From assembly GCF_003171515.1 (NCBI RefSeq), contig NC_089398.1, positions 1,302,001 to 1,366,000 of the forward strand: 64,000 nucleotides of DNA, read 5' to 3'. Every line of letters starts with the position of its first letter. Within the stretch, counting starts at the first letter, position 1. The notes below the pieces were generated by a model. It was not told the DNA's origin. It was given only the letters and a program-made list of their open reading frames with translations, and made no database searches. A program made the translations under genes and the position numbers. Source of the stretch: Pyrenophora tritici-repentis (taxonomy: Eukaryota; Ascomycota; Dothideomycetes; Pleosporales; Pleosporaceae). This document shows positions 32,093 to 41,603 of this stretch, one piece after another.

Positions 32093-32671
32093 GAAGAAGG
32101 TCGGATCAAGTAGGTATGAGTGAGTTAGCCAGTTGGATAAAGTCAACACAGTTCTTAGTCTGGTAGAATTTATTATTACTTATGATAAGACTAGGAATTA
32201 TACGCGCATTTACGTCTGTTAGATCTTGGAATGAGTCTTTCGGTAGCTTAGATATACCACAGAGAATCGCCATCGTCCAAGTTAAGAATGGTGCTTCGAT
32301 ATTTTCGTTATTCAAGGATTCTACCAGCTATCAAGCTGGGAGTGCAGCGTACTTACACGAGGGGGTTAGCAAAACATGTCTTGGCGTGAATACATTCATC
32401 AATCGGGACTAGAACGATCGCTTACCGCTCTTATTGGCTGATTTAATTCACTCTCCGTACAGCACAGACCCTTATTTGCCGCCTTCAACACAGCGCGCTC
32501 GCTCCCCAACCGTGCACAGACATTTTAGTACAGTGGCTCAGTCATTCTTATACCCCCGCATTTCACTGGAGTTTATCAACTCTACTCCATCACATTCATT
32601 GCATACATTGCTTTCCTTGACTTTTACGGGGCCTCGTCACGTGATAGTGCCTGGCCTCTTACCAGAACAAC
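32093..32671. other. Intergenic region
   Basis: About 580 bp between two plus-strand genes. No gene seen; the last 200 bp before 32672 are C/T-rich, as in a fungal promoter. Confidence 0.45.
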
Positions 32672-34856
32672 ATGTTCTCTAATCTGACCACGCCTACGTC
32701 AAGGCCAAAAAAAAGGCAACGTACTCCTCCATCGGCGCTGAGTGATATCGCAGAATCGCCGGGTCTAAATACACTCCCAAGTCAGCGCACGTCATTGCTC
32801 TCCAAGTCGAACTCAAACGATGTGGACGATACTCCTACGCCATATACGATTACGGAGACTTCCCACGGTGTCTCGCTCAGTCCAGTATACGATACACATG
32901 AACTTCATCGTCCGCTGAAATCTGCAGCTGTCTCGGACATGAGAGGCAAGAGGAGAGCAAGGTTAGGTGCACCTACAGGCTTCTTGATAAACACCTCTCA
33001 AGCCCCGGCCCTTATCCGATCACCTAGTCTAGACACATTCAGAAGGCAAGCTGCTGACATTGTCTTCAACGACGACGAAGACGACGACAACGAAGAAGAA
33101 GAAGAAGAAGAAGAAGAAGAAGAAGAAGAAGAAGAAGAAGAAGAAGAAGAAGAAGAAGAAGAAGAAGAAGAAGATCCTTTTGTTGAACTCGCGACATTGA
33201 GGACATCGAAGGTAGATTCAATGGACTTGGCCGGAGACCAGGCTATCCTCACGCAGAACAGCATCAAGGCTCAAATCCGATTCCCTAGCTCTAACTTCAC
33301 ACTCTCCGTACCTAAGACTCCCGAAAACTTTCCACTGCGGCTGTCTCCCGTCCCAAATTACGATACCTTTTACATGTTCTCGCGCCGCTCAAGAGGATCA
33401 CCGATTTCGTCATCCGAGGCTCGGGACAAGACGATGGAAAAAGAGGTAGCTAGTCCTAGTGGTTCTCCTGCAGATTATTCCAAAGGATCACCGCTTAGCA
33501 CTATCAGGTTGAATACCAAGAGCCTTTACGATGAGTTGGGGTACTCGTCGCGCAATTTCTGGGAGCCGAGTGACGATGAATTCGAAGAGATGGAGGGAAC
33601 ACCAACACAGGCGAGCGACACCAACTTTCCATCCGCGAGTCGAACTAAATCTGCAGGAAACATCGGCTCCCCGATCTCGAATTTGCAGCACTTGTCGCGC
33701 ACTCCCACTAAGCAGCGGAAACAGGCGCATCTCGTCGCGCATCTTCAAGCACCCGAATTATCGCCGCGTAAGACGATTGGAAAGAGTGCGACGAGGAATT
33801 ACAAGAGTTCTTTGACGTCATTTGCTTGCCCTTCGCCGTTGCGATCGGTTGAGCATTCTCCGACAAAGCAGATGGGCAGCTGGCTATCCAAGCCCTTGGA
33901 CCCTGCATCATCAGAGGCCGTCGAACCAAACACGAGCATGTGGGATGCAGATGACGAGGAGTTTGATCGGTGGCCAGGACCGGAAACGTAAGTGACTACT
34001 TCTCGCAAGATGTGAACAATGAGTACTAATACACAACAGCCTCGATCGCGTTGGAGAGGACTACACTACCCGTGGACGCCAGATGCGCGGTCTTCGTTCA
34101 ACATCGAACAGTACACCTGCAGCATGCGACACCAATTCAACCCTCCAGCAACTTGAAGACCTAAGGCATGAGCTCCTCGATAAGCGCTCCGGGAACCCAT
34201 ACGGTATGGACGCGCACGACACAGTAATGTCACGATTCTTTGCCACCGACGTACCCGACCTGCCCGCATCCAATCCACCTCGTCACATGCATATCATCGC
34301 TCATGATGCATACTTAGACAGCGCAGATGCCATCGTTCGTTGCGCAATGCCTCGTCTTTGCGACGCCGTTGCCACTGTCTTGTATCTCACGAACCCAAAG
34401 TGCTTAATAGAGTTCCTAGATCCCAACGTTGAGGTCTTCGAATGGCGCCGATCAGGAAACCGCATCATGATTCGTCGAGAGGGAAACCAGGTCATTGTTG
34501 GGACTTATGCTAATTTCGGGACAAACTACGCTTGGACTTACTTTGTTCGTTCTGACATCTCGGATAAGGGCTTGTGGACGGAGACATATGCGTCGGTGTC
34601 TGTAGTTGTGACGCCTGTGTCAAGGCATGGAGTTATGTTTGATCAGATAGAGTCGGAGCTGAGTAGTCTGGGTATTGAGCCGACAGATCTGAAGTATGCG
34701 CTGTTCATGGGGCGCGACTTGGCATACTTCTTGCTGAGTCGGGAGCCGTGGAGGTATCATGTATTTCGGAAGTGGATTGTGGAGTGGGAGGCTGATGGTG
34801 TTGTGACGGAGGCAGTAGAGTATGAGAGGGAGATGCTGCGGCAAGCTGGAGGATGA
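32672..34856 (+). CDS. Uncharacterised protein with poly-Glu tract, tandem paralogue A (710 aa)
   Basis: Exons 32672-33987 and 34040-34856; the 52-nt intron has a GTAAGT donor and TACTAAT branch. Residues 1-440 are Ser/Pro-rich and disordered, with basic clusters (RPKKRQR) and a run of about 28 Glu encoded by a GAA microsatellite. The C-terminal part is ordered. Residues about 540-630 contain LCDAVATVLYLTNPKCLIEF, RRSGNRIMIRREGNQVIVGT and YAWTYFVRSDIS, which align with the next gene (35224-35984). After that the two diverge. Not a family I recognise. Context gives no function; disorder plus basic patches hint at a nuclear protein, as inference only. Confidence 0.7.
33092..33174. repeat. GAA microsatellite coding for poly-glutamate
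   Basis: About 27 uninterrupted GAA codons within the first exon of the 710-aa protein. It keeps frame whatever its length in whole units, so length variation between strains would be tolerated. Confidence 0.95.
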
Positions 34857-35223
34857 AGACATGGGTTCGCTGTGAGTTGAGACGAGTTTCTGGTCATCAT
34901 GATCCCGGCCATTAGACAAGATATTGAGCAGTTGACGCTTTGATTCTGAAAGGACAATAAAAACTTCTATTACCAAGTGATAGAAGATCAAGGTTTGGTC
35001 AATGCTGGGTGTTTGGTCGGTAAAGGCTGCCTTCACCTGACACGGTGGTAAATCATTTGTATCTTGCTTCTCTTTGGTAATATATAATTGCCGATCCTTC
35101 CGAATTGATCCCTCTTCCACATTCCCCACTCTAATCTCTTTTCTCGATTGTTCCAATATCCTTTGATAATCCTCAAAGCAATTACATACTTTTCTTAATA
35201 ACTGGTATCCTGCAAACAACAAC
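34857..35223. other. Intergenic region between tandem paralogues
   Basis: 367 bp with no coding signal; C/T-rich toward the ATG at 35224. Confidence 0.5.
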
Positions 35224-35984
35224 ATGGAACGCATGAAGTACGAGAATCACCCTCTGCTGCCGTCCAATGCTCGACAGGGCCAACCACATGTTCTCAAAGA
35301 TGGCCAAGACATCGAGCACATCGAGGATGGCTTTGAGGTAGTCAGATATGATCCCCGGTCTACGCTGAGGAAGCCTGCTCAGTTATGCGATTTTGTCGCT
35401 ACCATCCTGCATCGGATTGGCGACCATCCCACAGCACTGAAAGACTTCTTCGGTCCGGCGATAAAATATTTCAAGTTTCTTCGCATCACGAAGAACGGCT
35501 GTTTCATGACTGTCATCATATGGCGTAAGGATAACGAAGTGATGGTAGGTCTACATAGTCAAAGCTCATACTAAATGTACAAATTGCTAACAAATCGGTA
35601 AAGGTAGGCCCCTATAATCAGTATCCATGGTTTCACGAATGGGAGCTGTTGACCAAATCCGAGCTTTCCAAAGTAGCGCCCGACGGCGTCTGGAAGGTGA
35701 AATGGGGCGTCCAAACAGCGGTGTCTGGTCCGAACGTCGACACTATATGGAGCCTGCGCAACCTTTCCAAAGTGAACGACCTCATGATCGCTAAACCTGA
35801 CCCTAGGGATCCTGGAGAGGCAGAGAACATAGCTTATCGCCTTGGTACTTGTACCTATGCCAACCAGATCTGGGAAAAACTCGATGGTACTGAATGCGTT
35901 ATCGAGATCGAGAAGCAAGAGGCAGAGGAGGCGAAGAACGACAAGAATGTAGCAGCAGAACAAGAGAAGTACGAGAAGAATTAA
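35224..35984 (+). CDS. Uncharacterised protein, tandem paralogue B (233 aa)
   Basis: Exons 35224-35544 and 35604-35984, phase-0 intron of 59 nt with GTAGGT donor and TGCTAAC branch. Residues about 57-150 contain LCDFVATILHRIGDHPTALK, MTVIIWRKDNEVMVGPY and HEWELLTKSELSK, matching the C-terminal region of the upstream 710-aa protein in the same order. It lacks the long disordered N-terminus and ends in a Glu/Lys-rich helix. The two genes are probably an old tandem duplication in which one copy kept or gained the N-terminal half. Function unknown. Confidence 0.65.
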
Positions 35985-36010
35985 GGGGATGAACGAGGGG
36001 AGGGGAGTTG

Positions 36011-36244
36011 GAGTTTGCGATGCTGCTTAGCCTGACGGCTCAAAAAGGATGGTCACGGTGCATTCAGAATTTCTGCTTTTCCTATATAGAGTTTTGCGTT
36101 GCTATTTAGCCTAACAGCTCGAAAGAACGGCTTTGGTGCGTTCGGGTTTTTTGCTTTCGTCGTTTGGAGTTTTGCGCTACTTTTTATCTCGACGGCTCAA
36201 AGGGATGGTCACAGTGTATTTGTATCTCCATGCTGCTTACTTTA
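36011..36244. repeat. Three tandem 78-bp repeats
   Basis: Units begin with GAGTTT(T)GCG at 36011, 36089 and 36167, exactly 78 bp apart. Shared blocks in each unit include a GACGGCTC/AACAGCTC element and GGATGGTCAC or its variant. Units have diverged at roughly a quarter of positions, so the array is old. It fills the gap between the stop of the 35984 gene and the end of the minus-strand RCC1-like gene, overlapping the latter's last codons. Confidence 0.75.
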
Positions 36245-37283
36245 CAACTGCAAAGGAAGTACAAAACCCAGCCCCTATTTTTTCGATTTCCCCTTGTAAC
36301 TCAATTTCATTCCAAAATCCGCTGACCATATCGTTCTTGACTTCGTCCTGTAGCTTGGATAAATCACCGCAATTACCATGTTTGCCCCAACCCCACGATA
36401 TAAGTTTGCCATCCCTCGTCACAGCAAGTATGTGATCAGAACCCACAGAGATCTTATCCAAAAGAGGGAGATCTGGCGGCAATAACTTCCACATATTCTC
36501 TTTGCCCCAGGCAGCCAGAGTATCGTCATCGAATAGTACGAACACGGCATGCCACATGGCGCCAATGTCTTTCCAGCCTTTGATGTTGGCAGGCATGTTG
36601 GAGATGATGTTGAACTTGTCTTTTCCGAGCAGTATGTGCTCACCTGTAGATGGTTCGCCAACGAGATAGGTAAAGTCTGCTCCGCAGACAACCTTTCTTG
36701 GCTTAAATGGTATGTTTTCAATCTTGGTCGGTCTTGTGACTTTGCCAGAAAGCTTGTCACCAAGCTGGCCTAGACGAGCTTTGCCCCAGCCGTAGACTGA
36801 GCCATCATCGAGAATGACTACGTAGTGCCATACGCCAGCATTGAAGTCGATGACTGCACCTTGAAGTGATGTGCACTCTGCTAATGGCCCGCAGTCAACT
36901 TGATCTCCACGGCCTAGTTCTCCCCATCGGCCAGACCCTTCGGTAAGTATGCATGACTGCGAGTCCTCACCACCTTTCGAGATATATGCTGAAGACTCAC
37001 AGGTAGCTGCGGTGAAGAGAATGTGACTATGTGCTTTTTTGAAACTTTGAAACTGGGTCTCTCCTCCAAATGAGCCTAGCTGACCCTTGCGATTGTCACC
37101 GACACCATAGACAGCTCTATCCTTGCTTAAAAAAAGCGAGTGATTATCTCCGCCCCTGATCGCCAACAGATTGTCAAGCGAAGGAGTATTGGAAACCTTG
37201 GTAGGTATATTGACGATGTCGGCGGCTGGTATGCCGAGTTGGCCTTCCGAGTTGCTGCCAAAGACGTACAATTCGTAAGACAT
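36237..37283 (-). CDS. ATS1: RCC1-repeat protein, Ats1/Kti13-like (348 aa)
   Basis: Beta-propeller built of RCC1-type repeats: YVFGSNSEGQLG, AVYGVGDNRKGQLG, GRWGELGRG, VYGWGKARLGQLG, AAWGKENMWK and ISWGWGKHGNCG can be picked out in order. Overall size and the start MSYELYVFGSN match the yeast Ats1/Kti13 type, which partners Kti11/Dph3 in diphthamide and tRNA wobble-uridine modification. That assignment rests on length and layout and is moderate. ATG 37283 is chosen because the propeller begins right after it; an in-frame ATG at 37358 would add 25 residues. It is divergent from RPS16. Single exon. Confidence 0.75.
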   Translation of the reverse strand: MSYELYVFGSNSEGQLGIPAADIVNIPTKVSNTPSLDNLLAIRGGDNHSLFLSKDRAVYGVGDNRKGQLGSFGGETQFQSFKKAHSHILFTAATCESSAYISKGGEDSQSCILTEGSGRWGELGRGDQVDCGPLAECTSLQGAVIDFNAGVWHYVVILDDGSVYGWGKARLGQLGDKLSGKVTRPTKIENIPFKPRKVVCGADFTYLVGEPSTGEHILLGKDKFNIISNMPANIKGWKDIGAMWHAVFVLFDDDTLAAWGKENMWKLLPPDLPLLDKISVGSDHILAVTRDGKLISWGWGKHGNCGDLSKLQDEVKNDMVSGFWNEIELQGEIEKIGAGFCTSFAVVK

Positions 37284-37598
37284 ATCGAGCGATGGGTAAC
37301 GTAACGCTCGCGAATGCAAATATCTAACTTCAAACAAAGACGTCTCGAACGAATCCAAAATCTTCTGAAGGCTTAGTAAGTGGGATGCAGTTCTGAAGAC
37401 GGGCTCGCTCCTCGCCCGGGCGCCTTGCAGACGGCGCTATCCCGACAGCAACGCTAGTCGCTTCCAGGGATCGCGGTGCGCACGGACGCCCACTGAATAT
37501 TCGCTGCCGACGTAGACGAACTTCAACTCCACGACGACAGCAAAACCGACGACGCCCACCCACCACTAACCGCACGCACATTCCCACAGTCGCCCAAC
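37284..37598. promoter_or_regulatory. Bidirectional promoter interval, RCC1-like gene / RPS16
   Basis: 315 bp between divergent start codons. Given the high output of ribosomal protein genes it probably holds a strong promoter, but I identify no specific factor site. Confidence 0.45.
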
Positions 37599-38251
37599 AT
37601 GGCTTCCCAGAGCGTGCAATGCTTCGGCAAGAAGAAGACCGCGACTGGTACGATATCACCCGTTGTTGAATATATAGGGAACTCTCGAGGCTAACACTCG
37701 TGATACAGCTGTCGCCCACTGCAAGGTACATACACGCAATACCCCACGATCGGAATACGCGCAGTCGAATCATATACTTACGATGTTTTGTTAAATATAG
37801 GCCGGAAAGGGTCTCGTCAAGGTCAACGGAAAGCCTCTTTCCCTCGTCCAGCCCGAGCTCCTGCGATTCAAGGTCTACGAGCCAATTCTGATCCTCGGTG
37901 TGGACAAGTTCGGTACGCACACACTACACCCAAATACGAAACCAGCATTACGATGCACTCAGATTGCAACGGAGAGGCGGAATACTAACAGAATGGGCAG
38001 CTGATGTCGACATCCGTGTCCGTGTCTCCGGTGGTGGTCACACCTCGCAAGTCTACGCCATCCGCCAAGCCATCGCCAAATCCATCATCGCCTACTACCA
38101 AAAGTACGTCGACGAGCACTCGAAGAACCAGCTCAAGCAGGCGCTTATCCAGTACGACCGCACACTGCTCGTTGCCGATAACAGGCGGTGCGAGCCCAAG
38201 AAGTTCGGCGGTCCAGGTGCGCGCGCCAGGTACCAGAAGTCTTACCGTTAA
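37599..38251 (+). CDS. RPS16: 40S ribosomal protein S16 (uS9), 142 aa
   Basis: Small-subunit ribosomal protein uS9, whose C-terminal tail reaches the decoding site. Exons 37599-37647, 37709-37725 (17 nt), 37801-37912 and 38001-38251 join in frame. Sequence is highly conserved: [49 protein letters not shown], and the ending [10 protein letters not shown] that is diagnostic. Several early introns clustered in the first third are usual for fungal ribosomal protein genes. Confidence 0.97.
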
Positions 38252-38736
38252 GCGGTACTTTGGCTTGCTGGTATGGGGGGAGAAGGAAAGAGAGGGTGTA
38301 TGGCGAGCATGGAGCGGTGTTCATCCTGGGCTTTTTCATGGGGTCTTATACTGTCTACTATCTACCCCTCGAGGACGAGGTTACGGTTACGTGACATGGC
38401 GCGCAACGGCTGCCTGATACGATCCCGCGGCTTGTGACGATAAAAATGAATACATTGGTTGCAAGAACACGTACAAGGCATACAGCGTGAGGAGCATCGA
38501 CATATGTGGGGACAGGTGAATGCGAACTCAAGCCCTCCTCCAATGTAGACGCGCACCTTTTTCGACATTGTGACTTGAATGTACGACCTAGCTCCAGTCA
38601 TGTCCCCTCAAACACCAGCGCTTCCATACATAAACACAAGTAGAAATCTTCCACTAATGAGCTATCCTCTTGTATTGGTTACAACACTCAGAACACCTGC
38701 AGGCCCATGCCCGTAGTGGTTCAGAGGCGAAGGTTT
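38252..38736. other. Convergent 3' intergenic region
   Basis: 485 bp between the stops of RPS16 (plus) and the ChAPs gene (minus). No gene seen. Confidence 0.5.
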
Positions 38737-41167
38737 CTAACCATCACTTCCGCTGCTCCTGAACGCAGCACATAGTGCTGCATACTGATGTGTAAGATCA
38801 AGGACATGTTGGGGCAGCGAGGTACCCTGGATGATGCTGCGGATCTTGACGGCGCCCTCCTCTTCGATGAGTTTGCGAATCGTATAAAGGAGGTTCGGTG
38901 AGAACTGTCACAATGTCAGTATTGCCGTTCATTGTCGAGACAAACGGGGAAGTGAGGACCTACCTCGGAGTACCACCGATACTGCCAGGTGACCAGACGA
39001 ATCAAGGCTGCCGTTACATCTCGGACCTGTTTCCTCTGCTCGCCCAATTTGAGAACACCCCTCATCGCCTTCGGAGAGAACTTGATTTGCAGACAGTTCT
39101 CATACGCCTCCACGGCTTCCTCAGTATGATGTAGCCTCTCAGCAAGTTCGCCCAGAATCTCCCACTCCTCGCTGCTCTTTTTATACAGCAACTGCTGCTG
39201 ACGGTATTGCGCCATTTCGGTACGCCATATCGTGTACACGCGCAGATCCTCGTACAGGACCATGAAGAGATTATCGAGCCAGCGTTCGCAGAGGCGCTTA
39301 TTCTGGAAATGTGTATAGTTCGGCTGAGATGGGTTGGAATGGTTTGCAGCGTCGTGGGCGTGGGGATCTTCACTGCCAGCTTTTACGACTTCAGAGGCTA
39401 CCGTATGACCAGGCTTTTCGAGATCAGCTGCTGCTTCGGCGGCATTAGAGGACTCTCCATTCTGCGCGTCGGATTCTTCAGTGGAGAGGCGCTCTTCCAC
39501 TTCGCCGTGTTCGTTGCCGTTTGTCTGTTGAGCGATCGTGTTGGGAGATGGAGAGCGAAGGGCTGTAGTGCTGGCGCTGCGAGAATGCGGTTGCTGCGTC
39601 GTCTTTTCGTGGCGGTATTCTTCCTCCATGACGAAAACTTGACTCCTTATCTTGAGCAGCTGATCCCATCCAATTTTCTTTGTGATTTCAGTGAGCAAGA
39701 TGTAGGCCTTCAGGAAGGTACCTTTGAAACCCGCAGCATGTAATTTCCGCAGAGTTGGATGTACGAGCTCCATGTCGTCCATATTGGAGTCTTCTATCTC
39801 GTCGCACATGGCTTCGGGCATGACCGGTAAGAAGACTCGCTGGGGCTCTGGCATCCTGGGTGCGTCCTTGTCTTGATATGTGAACATGGGACATGAGTTT
39901 AGTGTCAATAGAGCAAGATCCCATTGCTCGAGGCTTACGTATATCTCAGCCAAACGTGCCCAAGTGCCAAACTCACTGGGTGCAGAAACTACACTCCGCT
40001 TGGCAATCTCCAGAGCAAGATCACCACGCCCCTTTTTGTTGCAAAATTCTGCTTGACAGTCGAGGAGCGAGTAGTCCATAGGCAGGTCATGTATCGCTTC
40101 GTGTAGTAGTTGTACAGCTTGAACCTCCTCATCTGCTTCGATGTAGACGCGGGCCAGGAGCGATGAGATCTCGGGATCGCGTGTCCGCAGTTTCTCAAAC
40201 AGATTGATACCAGAAGTATATCTTCCGGTGGTATGAATGTAGTTGAGTAGGCCTGTAGTTAGGTGATTTGAGACGAGATTGGGGACTTGAATCTCAGGAT
40301 CGGATCCTAACTGCCAGCCTGAAGTGCGTCAGCGATTTGTTTTGGACACGCCGAAGACGGTTTACCGTTGAAGAACAGCCGCTCTGCCGCATCCAAGAAC
40401 CTGTGCTCGCTCTCTGTGCTCGTAATAGGGTTGAACCGCCGCACACCCACAATCTTCTTGATTGTGTCGCCCGAGCCATCGTCGGCGTAGGAATATGCCC
40501 GCAACACGCTGCAGAGGTATGTCTCTAGCCACAATTCGTCGGTAGCGACTCGCTTATCTCCGCGCTCATCGATACAGTAACTCTCTACTGTTCCCGGGAT
40601 GTATACTTGGACGCGCATGTCCAGCCGTGAGAAGGCATTGTAACAGCTGCTCGGTCAGCGACTGTCTCGTGCTACGTTCATGTGCCCATACCAGTATAGA
40701 CCAGACACGACCTTGTTCTGTTTGTCATGCGCAGAGTATGTGAGTGTGTTGATATATGCAGCCAAGCTGGCAGAGGAGGATGCGTCTATGCCGCAGACAT
40801 GGTGGTACACGCCAATCTAATCACATGTCAAACACTTTCCCTCATAGACAGGCAGTCAAAGGCACTACTGACCTGTTTGGTCGCATTCTTGATGGGCTGT
40901 TTTATGAGGTGGACGAGATCTGGCGGGCCTAATTCTCGTAGTGTTTGCAGTGATTCCGAGCGCGCTTCGATGGCAGAGTGAAGCTCATCCTCGTAGATTC
41001 TGGTCAACAGTCAGAAAGGCCGAGAAGTTGGAGTCAGGTTATGGTGGTATGAAGCAATTGAGGGAAGTAGAAGTGTGGGTGTAGACAAGCGCATATATAG
41101 AAACAAATATAGATTGGACAACTAGTAGAGGTGCAGCATACTCGGGGACAGCTGGCGATGTGACCAT
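38737..41167 (-). CDS. ChAPs family exomer protein (Bch1/Bud7/Chs6-like), 689 aa
   Basis: Member of the Chs5-Arf1-binding protein family (PF09295), the cargo-binding TPR subunit of exomer, which sorts chitin synthase and other proteins from the trans-Golgi. Exons (minus): 41167-41142, 40999-40873, 40816-40692, 40646-40312, 40252-38964, 38904-38737; the sum is divisible by three. Family stretches: LRELGPPDLVHLIK (about 24-37), YHHVCGIDASSSASL, LYWCYNAFSRLDMRVQVYIP, LRAYSYADDGSGDT, VRRFNP, then TPR-like helices (AEIYVSLEQWDLALL; KRLCERWLDNLFMVLYEDLR). An acidic, Ser-rich insert lies near residues 430-500. The first exon is only 26 nt and is the least certain part. It is divergent from HIR3. Confidence 0.87.
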
Positions 41168-41603
41168 GGCTCAATTGGCACCGCACGATACGGGAAGGCG
41201 GTCGCGGTAGGAAGGATGTTATAGCGGGGTGTGTTCTGGAAGAGGGGCCGAGTATGCACGTCAGGCCTGGGGATATATTTGTCAGGCTTTCGGTGTCCTT
41301 GTGCAGCATGGAGGGCAGGAACGGAAGCAGTAGCTCCAAAGGCGGAGGAACGCCGCCGTTGCCAAGAAGCCGCATCCCTGCGCACCATCATTCACTGTCG
41401 CGTCGCGTCATCCCAGGCCTGTACAAGCGCGGAGTACGTCGTTGTCGCCGCTGTGGCATCCCCAAATCATTGTGCACTTATATAGCCCCGCTGTGCCCCT
41501 GTTGCCTGTTGCTAAGCCGTCTGCACTGCCAATGTTCTAAAAAGTCTGGCTGTCCGCCTGTCGGCTCTACGCAGCTTTGTACAACCACCTTTCAACGCGC
41601 AAC
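41168..41603. promoter_or_regulatory. Bidirectional promoter interval, ChAPs gene / HIR3
   Basis: 436 bp between divergent start codons. A minus-strand open frame at 41122-41391 overlaps it but could not be joined in frame to the ChAPs exons, so I treat it as non-coding. Confidence 0.45.

Noticed and set aside
41122..41391. Minus frame upstream of the ChAPs exons as its first exon
   Set aside because: No donor in that frame joins the conserved second exon with the right phase; the 26-nt exon at 41167 does.
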